64,000 bases of DNA from assembly GCA_963700865.1 (NCBI GenBank), contig CAVOZC010000018.1, positions 1,240,001-1,304,000 on the forward strand. Reading direction: 5' to 3'. Below the pieces are notes generated by a model. The model made no database searches. It was not told the origin of the DNA and saw nothing but the letters and a program-made list of their open reading frames with translations. Below are positions 10,807 to 21,029 of the stretch, piece after piece. Within the stretch, counting starts at the first letter, position 1. Every line of letters starts with the position of its first letter. The DNA comes from CAVOGJ01 sp963700865. Its GTDB lineage: Bacteria; Planctomycetota; Planctomycetia; Pirellulales; Pirellulaceae. The translations under genes were made by a program, and so were the position numbers.

Positions 10807-11292
10807 GGCTTTCCCTAAGTTACCAAGTTTAGTGGGGCGGGAAGTGTAGCCGCCGCACGCCGGTTGAGACAAGCGAGAAAGTTGAGCCGGAATCCCCGCG
10901 CGGATGCCGCGGGGCGTCTCGCCTGCGGCCGTCGCCGGACGGAACGGAGTTCGCGATCAAAATGGGGGGCGACGGTGAAGAACAACCGGCCCCTCAAGGG
11001 GAGACGGTTGCTGGCACGGATGGTTCGGCTTGCCGCTGCCCCGGATTTCGCCGGGGTCGGCGACCGCCGCGCGTGGCCGGCAAACGGGTCGATTTCGCCG
11101 ATATTCCCCCGTGCCTCCTTGGCCGGGGGAGCGGGCGTACGTGGTAGCGACGGGGGCCGGCTTCGCTAGAATGGAGTGCTTGGCGTCGGCGGAGAAAACC
11201 CCTCATGGGCGGCGTTAAGGACGCTGCCGCCCCCTGCCAACTTGCCGCGTACGCTGGCGGTTTCCCGGCCATCTGAAGGAAGTGAGCTTTCC
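10807..11292. other. Intergenic region, no gene seen
   Basis: Divergent gap between the C25 peptidase and the DUF6677-type gene. It is GC-rich, and its short open frames are arginine-rich without domain motifs. GAAGGAAG at 11275-11282 may be the ribosome binding site of the next gene. Confidence 0.5.
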
Positions 11293-12048
11293 ATGATTGC
11301 AGAATCAGCCCCCGGACGTTTCGACGCCGTCGATGTCGATTTGAGAAACGCCGGTTGGGCGGCCGTGCTGGCATGGCTCTGGCCTGGGGCGGGACACATT
11401 TACCAGGGACGCTACGGCAAGGGGTTGCTCTACATGAGCTGCATCCTGGTGATCTACTTCTGGGGGCTTGCCATGGGTGAGGGGCATGTCGTCTATGCTT
11501 CGTTCCGGCCAAATGACATGCGTTATCAGTTTCTGCTGCAGGCCGCCGTGGGATTGCCGGCCATGCCGGCGGTGCTGCAACGGCTTGCCGGCAACATCCA
11601 ACCGCCGCTGTTCGGTGGTTTGATGGCGCCGCCTCAGGGTCCCGTCGAAGAACAAATCCACGATCAGAAAGCGGCCTGGCACGATCAATCGGGATTTTAT
11701 TTCGAGCTGGGCACGCTTTTTACGATGGTGGCGGGGCTCCTCAACATCCTCGCGATTTACGACGCGCATGCTGGTCCGGTGTTTGGCCCGCCCAACGCGG
11801 GCGGAGAAGCGGGCAACGCGGAAGCCGGAGATGCGGCTGCCTCGCGGCCAGAATTCGGCGCCGGCATGCATTGGATCGGGATGGCGATCGGGTTGATTGT
11901 CGCGTTGAATTTACGCTCGCTCTGGGAAATCGATGGTCGCTGGGTGACCTATCTGTTTGCCGCCGCCGGCTTGGTCGTGGGGTGGGCCCTCAGCCGCATC
12001 GTGTTTGGTCTTGTCGCCGCGGTCTTTCCTCGTCGGAACGGCGCTTAA
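11293..12048 (+). CDS. DUF6677-type polytopic membrane protein
   Basis: 251 aa. The ATG at 11293 is preferred over the longer frame because conservation and hydrophobic structure begin after it, with a purine-rich GAAGGAAG about 10 bases upstream. It opens with a conserved segment (AAVLAWLWPGAGHIYQGRYG) that also resembles TM2-domain starts, then a transmembrane helix, a soluble stretch, and two or more helices near the C-terminus. Proteins of this type are common in Planctomycetes and have no established function. The 67-aa membrane gene follows by 62 bp, suggesting an operon. Confidence 0.75.
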   Translation: MIAESAPGRFDAVDVDLRNAGWAAVLAWLWPGAGHIYQGRYGKGLLYMSCILVIYFWGLAMGEGHVVYASFRPNDMRYQFLLQAAVGLPAMPAVLQRLAGNIQPPLFGGLMAPPQGPVEEQIHDQKAAWHDQSGFYFELGTLFTMVAGLLNILAIYDAHAGPVFGPPNAGGEAGNAEAGDAAASRPEFGAGMHWIGMAIGLIVALNLRSLWEIDGRWVTYLFAAAGLVVGWALSRIVFGLVAAVFPRRNGA

Positions 12049-12110
12049 GCGAGTCAAGCTCATCCCCATCGACAGCCACGAAGTTTACCTGCTTCCATTT
12101 CGAGTTGATC

Positions 12111-12314
12111 ATGCTACCACCTCTGTTATTCGCCGAGATACATCGGTTGTTGTATCTGCTGCCGCTGCTCGTTTCCGTAAGTCTTGTTTACGGCGCGACA
12201 CGGCACGAGCGGTTCGCTCCCATTTTAGAGCACGCCATTCGCTTCGGCTTCGGCGTGGTCCTTTTCCTGGGGATTCTCTTCGTCATCTTGTGGTGGATCA
12301 CATTCCCCCTCTAG
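12111..12314 (+). CDS. Small two-helix membrane protein, unknown function
   Basis: 67 aa starting at the ATG at 12111. Two hydrophobic helices are visible, LLYLLPLLVSVSLVYGA and FGVVLFLGILFVILWW, with a charged loop between them. It sits directly after the DUF6677-type gene and before trkA, all on the plus strand. Its function is unknown; the context suggests a small membrane partner. Short length lowers certainty, but the clean hydrophobic profile supports a real gene. Confidence 0.55.
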   Translation: MLPPLLFAEIHRLLYLLPLLVSVSLVYGATRHERFAPILEHAIRFGFGVVLFLGILFVILWWITFPL

Positions 12315-12427
12315 GGTCGCCCGGGTCCGTCCGGACGGACGGCAGGGACGAGTCTCAAGTCCGACCGTCCGATGGGCAGCGCTGAGGAAACGGCAGGGGA
12401 CCCTTCGAACGAGGGGTAAGTTCTGAC

Positions 12428-13772
12428 ATGAGAATCCTGGTTTTGGGCGGCGGCACAGTCGGTTCATCGATCGCCGAGTTGCTGTGCCGCCACGGCCATC
12501 ACGTCACCGTCGTCGATGAGGACGTGACGCGGACACGATATTTGAACGATGTCCTGGACGTGGGTGTCGTCGCCGGCTCGGCCTCCGAATCCCCGATCCT
12601 GTTCCAGGCCGGCGTGCTGGGAGCGGAACTTTGCCTGGCCGTAACCGGCTCGGATGAAGTGAATTTGATTGCGGCCAGTCTGGCTAAGTCGATGGGTTGT
12701 CGCCGTTCGGTGGCGCGAGTCTACTCGCCCGCCTATCGCGACGTGAGCACGTTCGATTATTGCCGGCATTTTGGCATTGATCGGCTGCTCAGCCTGGAAC
12801 ACCTGTCTGCGATGGAGTTTGCTTCCGGTATTCGCAACCCCGGGTCGCTGGCCGTGGAGAGTCTGGCGCGGGGAGATCGAAGTGCAGCAAATCGAAGCCT
12901 TGGACGGTTCCAAAGGACTTGCCACGGCCCTGCGGCAGCTGAAGTTGCCGACCGAGGTCCGGATTGGATCTATCTGTCGCGGCGACAAGACCTGGATCGC
13001 CGGCGCCCAGGACGAGGTGCTGGCAGGTGACATGATTACTGTCATTGGTCGTCGCGGCGCGATTGATGGCGTGCGCAGCATGTTTCAAAAGCAGAAGAGT
13101 CCCATGCGGCACATCGCGATCGCGGGAGGCGGCGAGACGGGATTCAATCTGGCCCGCGTCCTCGAAGGCTTGCGATTTTCCGTCACGTTGATCGAGTACA
13201 ATACGCAGCGCTGCGAGTTCCTGGCTTCCAATCTCAAGAGCGCCACGGTCGTCCAGGCGAATGCCACCCACCGGTCGGCGCTGGAGGAAGAGCGGGTCGC
13301 CACAGCGGATACGTTTATCGCTTGCCTGGGGGCCGACGAGGAGAACATCATGGCATGCGTGGAAGCTCGTGAAATCGGCGCCGGGCAAGTCATGGCGATC
13401 GTGAGCAGGCCCGACTACGCGCAGATCGTCGGCAAGTTGGGTATCGATCTGGCCGTGAGTCCGCGCGAGGTAATGGCCAAGCAGGTGCTCAGTTTCCTCA
13501 ATACCGGACCGATTGTCTCCCGCATCAACCTGGCCAATAGCCCGATCTGCGTGTTGGAAATGGAAGTCGTGGAAGGCTGTCCCATCACCCACCAGACGCT
13601 CTCCGAGATTACCTTTCCGCCCCAGTGCCTGATTGCCGCCATTGCCCGCGTCGGACAGGTCAAGGTGCCAACGGCGAAGGACCGTTTCAAGCCGGGCGAT
13701 ACGGCGGTGGCCCTGGTCGCCGAGCCTTCCGTGCACGCGCTCTTGCCGCTCTTTACCCCTGACCGCCATTGA
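12428..13772 (+). CDS. trkA: TrkA, NAD-binding potassium uptake regulator (frameshifted)
   Basis: Peripheral regulatory subunit of the Trk K+ uptake system. It has two RCK units. The first Rossmann motif (MRILVLGGGTVGSSIAELL, with acidic DED following) lies in frame 12428-13030. The second unit, with IAIAGGGETGFNLARVLE and a C-terminal TrkA_C domain, lies in frame 12771-13772. The frames join near 12869-12873, in a run of four G, if one G is surplus; the product is then about 447 aa, a normal TrkA length. trkH follows after 31 bp, as expected for a TrkAH operon. The break is probably a sequence error, since both halves are well conserved. Confidence 0.87.
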
Positions 13773-13803
13773 TCGGACGCCTTCTCGGACCACCTGCCTG
13801 CCC

Positions 13804-15704
13804 ATGAATCTTCGCCTGGTATCTCGGCTGCTGGGGATTATCTGCCTGCTGATCGGCGGATTCATGCTGTTCAGCATGCCTTGGGCTTTTCCCTCCCTGG
13901 GCGGACGGAACGCCGCGCACATTCCGGTATCCGGGAGGTTTGAAACCGAGGGTTTTCTGGCCCTCGGTTACAGCTTCATCCTCTGCAGCTTGACGGGCCT
14001 TTTCCTGTTGTGGCGCGGAAGGGGCGCCAAGGGGACCCTGTATCGCAAGGAGGCCATGGCCGTTGTCGGTCTGGCCTGGGTATTAGCCACCTTGCTGGGC
14101 GCCCTCCCCTTCTATTTTGGCAAGGTCGGGATCGGCACCCATGTTCAGCCGACGAGTCAGACCGCGCGGCCCTTGCTGTACCGAGGTGGCCTGCATGCCT
14201 GGATCGTTTCCCCACCGCTCACGCCGCGCCAGATCGAGCTCGTGAACTTCCTCCGCCAGGCCGGCCACTCCGGTTGCTCCGCGGAACAATTACGTGCCTG
14301 GTCGCTCCAGCAGGGGTTCTCCCCCCCGGCTGGCGAGGAAATCATCGCCAGCCTGGCGGAGGTGCATCCCCTCTGGCAAGACGCAATCGATCGCGAACCG
14401 GGTCTCGATTCAGCCGCCGTGCGCTATCGCCTGGCGCAGCGCTCGATGTCGCTTATCGATGCCATGTTCGAGTCGCAGTCGGGATTTAGCACGACGGGCG
14501 CTACCGTGATTTCGAATTTAGAGGACCCACAACTGGTTCCCCACTGCCTCCTCTTCTGGCGCAGCAGTACACACTTTCTCGGCGGTTTGGGGATTATCGT
14601 GCTGTTCGTCGCCATTCTGGGCCACGGGTCCGCCGGCAAAGCGCTGATGCGGGCCGAGCTGCCTGGACCGACGCAAGATAGTTCACAAACGCGGGTCCAG
14701 CACGCGGCCTGGTCGTTCGCCGCGACATACGTCGCGCTCAATATCGTCCTCACGATCATTTTGCGGCTGTTCAAACTGTCCTGGTTCGATGCGATATGCC
14801 ATGCATTTGGTACTTTGGCCACGGGGGGATTCAGTACCTACAACGCCAGCCTGGGGCATTTTCAGAGTACCGCGATCGAGATGATCGTGGTTGTGTTCAT
14901 GATTATCGCGGGCAGCAATTTCACGCTCTTGATCGTGGCATTCCGTAATCATCCACTGCTGCTCCTCCGTGATGTCGAATGGCAGACCTACATGGCCATC
15001 ATGCTCATTGCGACCGTGCTGATCGTACTGTTCGGCCTGGGGCATGGAGACTTTGCGCAACACCCGAGGTCGCGGCCACCCGCGGACTCACCTCGGCCAC
15101 CTGGCCAGCCGTGGGAGTCGCCGTGCGGGATGGGCTGTTCCAAGTCGTGTCCATCATGACCACGACTGGCTACGGAACGTGTGATTTTGATCGTTGGAAC
15201 GATTTCAGCCGAGCCGTGATTATCGTGCTCATGTTCGCTGGCGGATGCGCGGGCAGTACGGGAGGTGGTGTGAAGGTCGTTCGATCCGTGCTCCTGGCCA
15301 AGATCTTGCGGATGGAAGTCGAGCAGTCGTTTCGCCCCAATGTCGTGCGGCCGCTCAGACTGGGTGGCCGCGCCGTGGATGATCCACGACTGCAGAAGAA
15401 TATTCTGGTCTACTTCCTGCTGATCACGACGATCTTTGTCTTTAGTACGCTCGTCGTGGTGATGGTGGAACCCAGCACCAGTTGGCCCGATGCGCCGGAT
15501 AGCAAGCTCGTCGATTGCGCCAGTATTGTGGCTGCCACGCTGAACAACGTCGGGCCTGGGCTGGGGACCGTCGGCGCCACCCGGAACTATGGTCACCTCA
15601 GCCCGGTGGTGAAGTTTCTCTGTACGTGGCTGATGATGCTTGGGCGGGTCGAGGTGTACGTGATTCTATGTCTCTTTACCCCACGCTTCTGGCAGAATCG
15701 GTGA
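13804..15704 (+). CDS. trkH: TrkH potassium channel subunit with soluble insert (frameshifted)
   Basis: Integral membrane pore of the Trk system. Filter-type segments are present (SQSGFSTTGATVI, GTLATGGFST, IMTTTGYGTCDF, ATLNNVGPGLG), each with the conserved glycine. Residues about 107-210 form a soluble insert not seen in ordinary TrkH, between an early helix pair (LLGALPFYFGKV) and the first pore loop. The N-terminal frame stops being sensible after GLGHGDFAQ and the C-terminal frame picks up at TPEVAATRGLTSATWP, so one base appears missing near 15056-15063. The corrected length is about 633 aa. It is the second gene of the trkA-trkH pair. Confidence 0.85.
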
Positions 15705-15747
15705 TGGCATCACGTCGCCTACCTTCAAGAGCTTGGACGTCCAGCGC

Positions 15748-16908
15748 CTAGAAGTACACCGCCTGCCACGTCGCGACCTCATTCCGCCAGGTCGAGAGCG
15801 CTTCCTGCGAAATGGTCGGTTGATCGTCCCCTTCCGGAATGGCCGGCTGGAACGATCGCAGGCGGCTGGCCACGTCCGCCAGGAAGGCTTCGGTCGGATC
15901 GAGCGGAATGACGCGTTGGGGAAAAGCCTGCTCGGCCTCGGCACGTCGCACGACCAGTTCGCCATGGTCCGCAACCAGCCGTTCGAGACGAGGCATCAAT
16001 TGCGTCAGCCCCTGGCCCTCGCCTTGCCATGCCGCGTCGAACCGAGCACGCAGATTCTCGAGCGTCAAATTGTGACGGGCGATCCGCGCATTCAACCACT
16101 GCAACTCTTCATCCGCTGGCAACGTCGGGGTGGCCGTCGCCGTCGGCGGGGCGTCGGTCTGCTCCTCTTCACCATGTTCTTTCATGGATTTCCGCGGCGC
16201 TTCCGTTGTCGCTTCCGGCGAGATGTCCGCGAATACGTCGTCACCAGCATTCTCCGCTACTTCCGCCTTCACGGCTGCTGCGAGACTCGCCTCTTCCGAG
16301 ACGTCGTGCTCGACTCGGTCTTCCCAGAACTCGTCCTTCATCCACGGTTCGGCCGTCGAATTCGACTCGGTCAACGCGGGTGGTGCCTGTGACGCGGGTT
16401 GCGGTGTCGCGATTGCCGGAGCGGACTCGCGCCCCATACCTACGAATCGGCCCAGCCGGCCGAACAGACCAGGCGGGTCGTCGTCGGGCCTGGGAAACAT
16501 GCGGGCCTGCTGGGCTGCCTCGACTTGCGCCGCTTCCGCCTTGCGGGCCGCCCGCGCCCTGGCCGCCTGCTTCTCCTGCTCCCTCGCCAAGTCCTCGGCC
16601 ACGAACGGCTCGACATTGGGCAAGGGGGGGAGCGTTGCCATGATGCCCGGGCGGGAAGCTGCGGTGGCCGCCCCCAGCCATTCGATCAGCCGCTGCTGGG
16701 CGTCGGGATGGTTGGTTGCCCGCGCCAGCTGCTCGACTTCTTTTCCGAGCGCGATGCGGCGCTCGTATTCACCGCGATTCGTGCGAAAGGTCTCGTAGAC
16801 CTGAATGCGGTAGGCCGTCGCGTAATCCTCCACGTTATAGCGGCCCGCTTCCGCGCGCTGGGTTAGCAGGCAAGTGAAGCAAAAACCGAGCAGGATGCAT
16901 CGCGACAT
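15748..16908 (-). CDS. Exported hypothetical protein with coiled-coil tendency
   Basis: 386 aa, intact. It begins with a short signal peptide (MSRCILLGFCFTCLLTQRAEA). The following region has heptad-like charged helices rich in Arg, Glu and Ala (residues about 20-130), then a low-complexity Pro/Glu/Thr linker (about 130-260) and a second helical region. No family motif was recognised. It is convergent with trkH (43-bp gap). Probably periplasmic; function not assignable. Confidence 0.65.
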   Translation of the reverse strand: MSRCILLGFCFTCLLTQRAEAGRYNVEDYATAYRIQVYETFRTNRGEYERRIALGKEVEQLARATNHPDAQQRLIEWLGAATAASRPGIMATLPPLPNVEPFVAEDLAREQEKQAARARAARKAEAAQVEAAQQARMFPRPDDDPPGLFGRLGRFVGMGRESAPAIATPQPASQAPPALTESNSTAEPWMKDEFWEDRVEHDVSEEASLAAAVKAEVAENAGDDVFADISPEATTEAPRKSMKEHGEEEQTDAPPTATATPTLPADEELQWLNARIARHNLTLENLRARFDAAWQGEGQGLTQLMPRLERLVADHGELVVRRAEAEQAFPQRVIPLDPTEAFLADVASRLRSFQPAIPEGDDQPTISQEALSTWRNEVATWQAVYF

Positions 16909-17241
16909 GGCTGTTTAAGGGAATTGCGCGGGCATCCGCCACTGTTGTGTCTGCGACAAGGCAGCAAGGCCCGCTGGTGAAACCGAATCGAAAGGCCCGT
17001 TCCGCCGCACGCCGTGTGAGCCGCTACCCGAGCAGCCGCGTCGGGGTTCGGGGCGGAATGGGCCCAGCAAAGCCTACGTCAAGTTCGAACGGGGGCAAAT
17101 GTTCGGGTTGAGAAAGTCACTAAAATTGCTGGGACATGGATCGTTTGGGCAAGGTGGTCCGATTCCTGGCGATCGTGCTTGTCGTCTTGCTCGTGTCGAT
17201 TCCGCCGTCAGGGGGCGCTGGACGTCATCGGCAATAGGACG
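16909..17241. other. Intergenic region with one imperfect inverted repeat
   Basis: No protein-coding signal. GGCCCGTTCCGCC around 16993 pairs with GGCGGAATGGGCC around 17053 with one mismatch and about 47 bases between. No T-run follows on either strand, so a terminator is not supported. A structured RNA is possible but no known family was recognised. Confidence 0.35.
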
Positions 17242-18102
17242 TCATCGGCAATACTTCTTTGTTTCGGGCTTGTTCAAGCTGATTAAGTTCCAGATTGCCA
17301 GCGGCAAGAGACAGGAAAATAGCATCAGCACCGAAACGACGACGCTCAGGATCCAGCCCGTCTTGGACCCCTGAGTCAGCATCTGGGCGGCGGCGAAATA
17401 GAGTCCCACGCTGAGGACCGAGAGGACGATTTGAAAAATAAGCAGGGAAGGACTCATTTCGAGTTCGATCGGCAGGCCGCCCGATCCAGCGGCCACGAGC
17501 GCGTAAACGAGAAACGCCGTACCCAGCAGACCCAGCACGCCCAGCACCTGGAACGTTTTGGCGACCGACTTGATCGGAGCGGGCACGGGTTTGGCAAGGC
17601 CACCCAATTCCCCTCCCGAACCGTGACCGCCCGTTGTCTTGGTTCGCCGGCCAACAATCTTCGTCTTCAGCTGCTTACCCGTTTCCAGATTGTAGCCGCA
17701 GTGGATGCACAAGATTGCCTCGGGAGCGAGGTCTTCGCGACATTCCGGACAGCGATGTGAGGCGGCCGATTTTTGAAAGCCGACTTCATCCAGCAGCCCG
17801 CCCACTCCCCCCACTTCCATGCCGTTGGGCAACGGTGGCTCGGCCGCTCCAATCGGGACCGGCTGCTGACAGGCGGGACATTTTACCTTCTTCCCCGCCA
17901 GGCCAGCGGGAACGTGAAATGCTTTACCGCAGGGACAACGGGCCGCGATCTTGGCGGCGGACGGCATGGCCGACTGGCCTTGGCCGCTCGCCGCGGGAAT
18001 CGTCAGTGCCGCCTGGCAGGCCGGGCACTTGACGGTTTTCCCAGCCAGCTTATCCGGCGCGGAAATACGCTTGCCACAACCGCACTGGGTAGAAATTGCC
18101 AT
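17242..18102 (-). CDS. Zinc-ribbon membrane protein, unknown function
   Basis: 286 aa. The N-terminal half has three cysteine modules: CGCGKRISAPDKLAGKTVKC with CPAC, CPCGKAFHVPAGLAGKKVKC with CPAC, and CPECREDLAPEAILCIHCG. The first two are tandem copies of one zinc-ribbon type common in Planctomycetes. The C-terminal half has three hydrophobic helices (VLGVLGLLGTAFLVYALVA, LLIFQIVLSVLSVGLYFA, ILSVVVSVLMLFSCLLPLA). This suggests a cytoplasmic metal-binding head on a membrane anchor. Role unknown. It precedes the DCC-family gene's end by 101 bp on the same strand. Confidence 0.7.
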   Translation of the reverse strand: MAISTQCGCGKRISAPDKLAGKTVKCPACQAALTIPAASGQGQSAMPSAAKIAARCPCGKAFHVPAGLAGKKVKCPACQQPVPIGAAEPPLPNGMEVGGVGGLLDEVGFQKSAASHRCPECREDLAPEAILCIHCGYNLETGKQLKTKIVGRRTKTTGGHGSGGELGGLAKPVPAPIKSVAKTFQVLGVLGLLGTAFLVYALVAAGSGGLPIELEMSPSLLIFQIVLSVLSVGLYFAAAQMLTQGSKTGWILSVVVSVLMLFSCLLPLAIWNLISLNKPETKKYCR

Positions 18103-18203
18103 GGGCCGACTCGCAGCGGAAACGTCAACGCGAAAGCCCTAGTATACCCTGCCCATCGATGCTCGCGGCGTCTATGCAAAGGATCGGGTCGATCCTGCCA
18201 ATC

Positions 18204-18635
18204 TCAGATGTGGCAGGTTCCGTCGGTACACGGCTGCCCACCAAACAAATAACGGCGATGGGCCACCCAATCGTAGAGCCCCTTCCACAGGGGCAGCGAG
18301 AACGGGAGGTACATGATGGGCGCGAGTGGCCACAGCCGGGGTAGGTGGAGTGTCAGGTACCGAAAGGCCTCGGCCCCGCCGTGACGCCGGCCCCGCCCGT
18401 CGATCAGATAGAGTTGTGACAGCATGTCCTGGTAAGACAGGTCGGGATATCGCTCGGCGACGAGCGGGTCCTGCAGCGGCACAAACGCCAGCCGATTTCC
18501 ACCATCCCAGCGATTCAGTCGCAACATGTTCCGCACGCAAAATTGACATTCGCCGTCGTAAATCACGACATCGGCGGACGGCCTCTCCAGCGGGGTGGGA
18601 AGAGACTCTCGGTAGTGTTCTGTCGCGGTTGCCAT
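18204..18635 (-). CDS. DCC-family thiol-disulfide oxidoreductase (DUF393)
   Basis: 143 aa from the ATG at 18635; upstream reading frame has no domain. The DUF393 signature VIYDGECQFCVRNMLRLNRWD (DxxCxxC) is at residues 22-42 and the family's later block MYLPFSLPLWKGLYDWVA-HRRY is also present. Members have a thioredoxin-like fold and a redox CxxC pair; physiological substrates are mostly unknown. It ends CTDGTCHI, adding two more cysteines at the C-terminus. Divergent from the coiled-coil gene at 18910. Confidence 0.8.
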   Translation of the reverse strand: MATATEHYRESLPTPLERPSADVVIYDGECQFCVRNMLRLNRWDGGNRLAFVPLQDPLVAERYPDLSYQDMLSQLYLIDGRGRRHGGAEAFRYLTLHLPRLWPLAPIMYLPFSLPLWKGLYDWVAHRRYLFGGQPCTDGTCHI

Positions 18636-18909
18636 AGCAGCCTCACGTGACCTCCTGCTCCATCTCAAATACGCACCTCTTCGTTGGAGGAACCGCATAT
18701 GTTGCCCGGGGCTAACGCCGATAACCCATTGTAGCCCTCGGGAGCGGCCGCAAGCGTCACTTGGCGGCCGTTTCCCAGCAAAAAAATGCGGGATTCGACG
18801 CTGGGGGAGGTTGCTTGCCCTCCGTTCCCGTATAATTGCATCCACTAAGGTGTGGGGCCCCACCCGACGGGGGCATGGTCTAAATACGCGTTGAGCGGAG
18901 TCAACGGTG

Positions 18910-20549
18910 ATGGATGAACTCAGAAAGCAGGTCTTGCGGGCACATCGACGACTTTCCTGCCAGCGTTTCTTGACTGTCCTCTCCTGGTCGCTCTTTTCCA
19001 CGCTGCTGGTGGCCGCCGTTGCGATCGCGGTTCCCAAGTTGTGGGCCTTGCCGCTGGATGTGGAATGGTGGAACATCGGTTGGTTAACCGGTGCCATCGC
19101 CGTGGGCGGCATGATCGCCACCATCGTTGCGATTGTCCGTCGCCGCAGTCCACTCGAAGCGGCCATTGAAATCGATCGGCGGTTTGGGCTGAAGGAACGT
19201 GTGTCGAGTACGTTCGCCCTGAACGAAGCGGAATTAGCCACGACGGCGGGGCAGGCGCTGGTCGAGGACGCCGCGCGGCGAGTCGCGCAGATCGATGTTC
19301 ACGAGCAATTTGCCGTGCGCGGACGTTGGACAAGCCTGCTCCCCTTGGCCCCGGCCATGTTGGCCCTGCTTCTGATCTTTGTTCCCAACGCCATTCTCAA
19401 ACCGACCGAATCAAATGCTGCGTCGCTCGACGTAAAGAAACAGATTCAGAATTCGACAGAAGCGCTGCAGAAGAAATGGGGCGAACAACGGAAGAAAGCG
19501 GAGGAGAAGGATTTGGAAGCGGCGAAGCTGTTTTCTGAGCTTGAGAAGGGGATTGGCGATCTCCATAAAATTGAAGATGTCGACAAGAAGAAGGCCCTCG
19601 TCAAGTTAAACGATCTGGCCGAGGAAATTAAAAAGCGACGGAACGAATTTGGCGACACCAGCAAACTGCAAAAGCAGTTGAATCAGCTTAAGAATCTCAA
19701 GCCGGGTCCCGCAAAGGACTTGGCCAAGGCGATGCGGGATGGCGATTTCTCCAAGGCGGTGTCGGAAATCAAAACGCTGAAGAATCAGCTCGCCACGGGT
19801 CAGATGAGTGACAAGGACCGTGAGGCGTTGGCCGACCAGTTGCAACAGATGGCCGACAAACTGCAACAGCAGGTCGCGGCGCAGGAAATGGCGAAGGAGG
19901 CCTTGCAAAAACAGATTGAGCAAGCGAAGAACGAGGGAGACAATGCCAAGGCGGGTGAGTTGCAACGCAAGCTGGACGCCATGCAGGCGCAAGGCGCCAA
20001 CTGGAGCAAATGAAAAAGCTGGCACAGAAGCTGTCACAGGCGTCCAAGGCCACGGCCAAGGGAAATCCCCAGCAGGCCGCTTCTCAACTCGAATCGCTCG
20101 CCGGCGACCTCGAGGCGCTGAAAGCCGAGCTCGAGGAACTTGACATGCTCGACGAGGCGATGGAGCAACTGGCCGGCGCCAAGGATGCCATGAATTGTCC
20201 CAAATGCAATGGCATGGGGTGCCCCAATTGCAACGGTCTTGGCACGGGCATGGGTAAGATCCCTGGCCGGGGCATGGGAGAGGGGGAGGGGCAAGGCGAC
20301 CGGCCCGAGGCGGAAACCGATAAGAGTTTCTACGAGTCGCAGGTCCGCGGCGACATTGGTAAGGGGAAGGCCGTCGCCACCGGATATGCCGACGGCAAGA
20401 ATATCGCGGGGGATGCACAGGAAGAAATCAAACAAGCGATGGAAGCCTCAAACTCAGCGGCCAGTGATCCCCTGACCAATGTGCGCCTGCCACGCGAACA
20501 CAAAGACCACGCCCGCGAGTACTTCGAGTCGTTTGACCCGTCAAAATAG
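18910..20549 (+). CDS. Membrane coiled-coil protein with DnaJ-like CxxCxGxG motifs (frameshifted)
   Basis: About 546 aa once one missing base near 19996-20000 is restored. The frame 18910-20013 ends in a heptad region that continues directly in frame 20010-20549 (QLEQMKKLAQKL). The N-terminus has three hydrophobic helices (residues about 20-40, 55-80, 140-160), followed by a very long Lys/Glu/Gln-rich coiled coil (about 180-420). Near residues 428-445 come CPKCNGMGCPNCNGLGTG, two CxxCxGxG units like the DnaJ zinc centre. A glycine-rich linker and a conserved tail follow. ATG 18910 directly follows an in-frame GTG at 18907. Family resemblance to DUF4175-type proteins is tentative. Confidence 0.7.
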
Positions 20550-20633
20550 CCTTCGCCGCTTTGGCCCTTCGGCCGTTGTTGGCCCGACCGAACGACACCA
20601 CTCGACGCCCCCACCTCAGCAAGATCCGATTCG

Positions 20634-21029
20634 ATGATGTTCGCCAAGCGAGTCTTTTTCATCGCCGGCATCTATGGGCTGCTCGTCTTGCTCCCGCAAT
20701 ATGCGCTCGAGCAGAAACTGGGCCGGGACTTTCCGCCCCCGATTGCTCACGCGGAGTACTACTACGGATTTCTCGGCGTGGCGACGGCCTGGCAAGTCGC
20801 CTTTCTCATCCTGGCGACTGACCCGGTGCGATTTCGACCGATGATGATTCCCGCGATCCTGGAGAAAGTCAGTTTCGGAGTGGCGGCGGTACTCCTCTTC
20901 TTGTCGAGTCGCTTAAGCCTGCTCATGTTCGCCGCCGGGCTGTTTGACCTGCTCCTGGCGATTCTCTTCTGCGTGGCGTTCGTGAGAACGCCACGTGCGG
21001 CAGGCGAGGTCGGTAGCGACAGCCCTTAG
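20634..21029 (+). CDS. Four-helix membrane protein, unknown function
   Basis: 131 aa with about four hydrophobic helices: RVFFIAGIYGLLVLLP, YYYGFLGVATAWQVAFLIL, EKVSFGVAAVLLFLSSRL and LLMFAAGLFDLLLAILFCVAF. It begins with consecutive ATG codons at 20634 and 20637. No enzyme motif is seen. It follows the coiled-coil gene by 84 bp and overlaps the end of the convergent TIGR03009-type gene by four bases. Confidence 0.65.
   Translation: MMFAKRVFFIAGIYGLLVLLPQYALEQKLGRDFPPPIAHAEYYYGFLGVATAWQVAFLILATDPVRFRPMMIPAILEKVSFGVAAVLLFLSSRLSLLMFAAGLFDLLLAILFCVAFVRTPRAAGEVGSDSP

Noticed and set aside
17080..17110. GTTCGAAC stretch resembling a tRNA T-loop
   Set aside because: No acceptor, D or anticodon stems could be matched around it.
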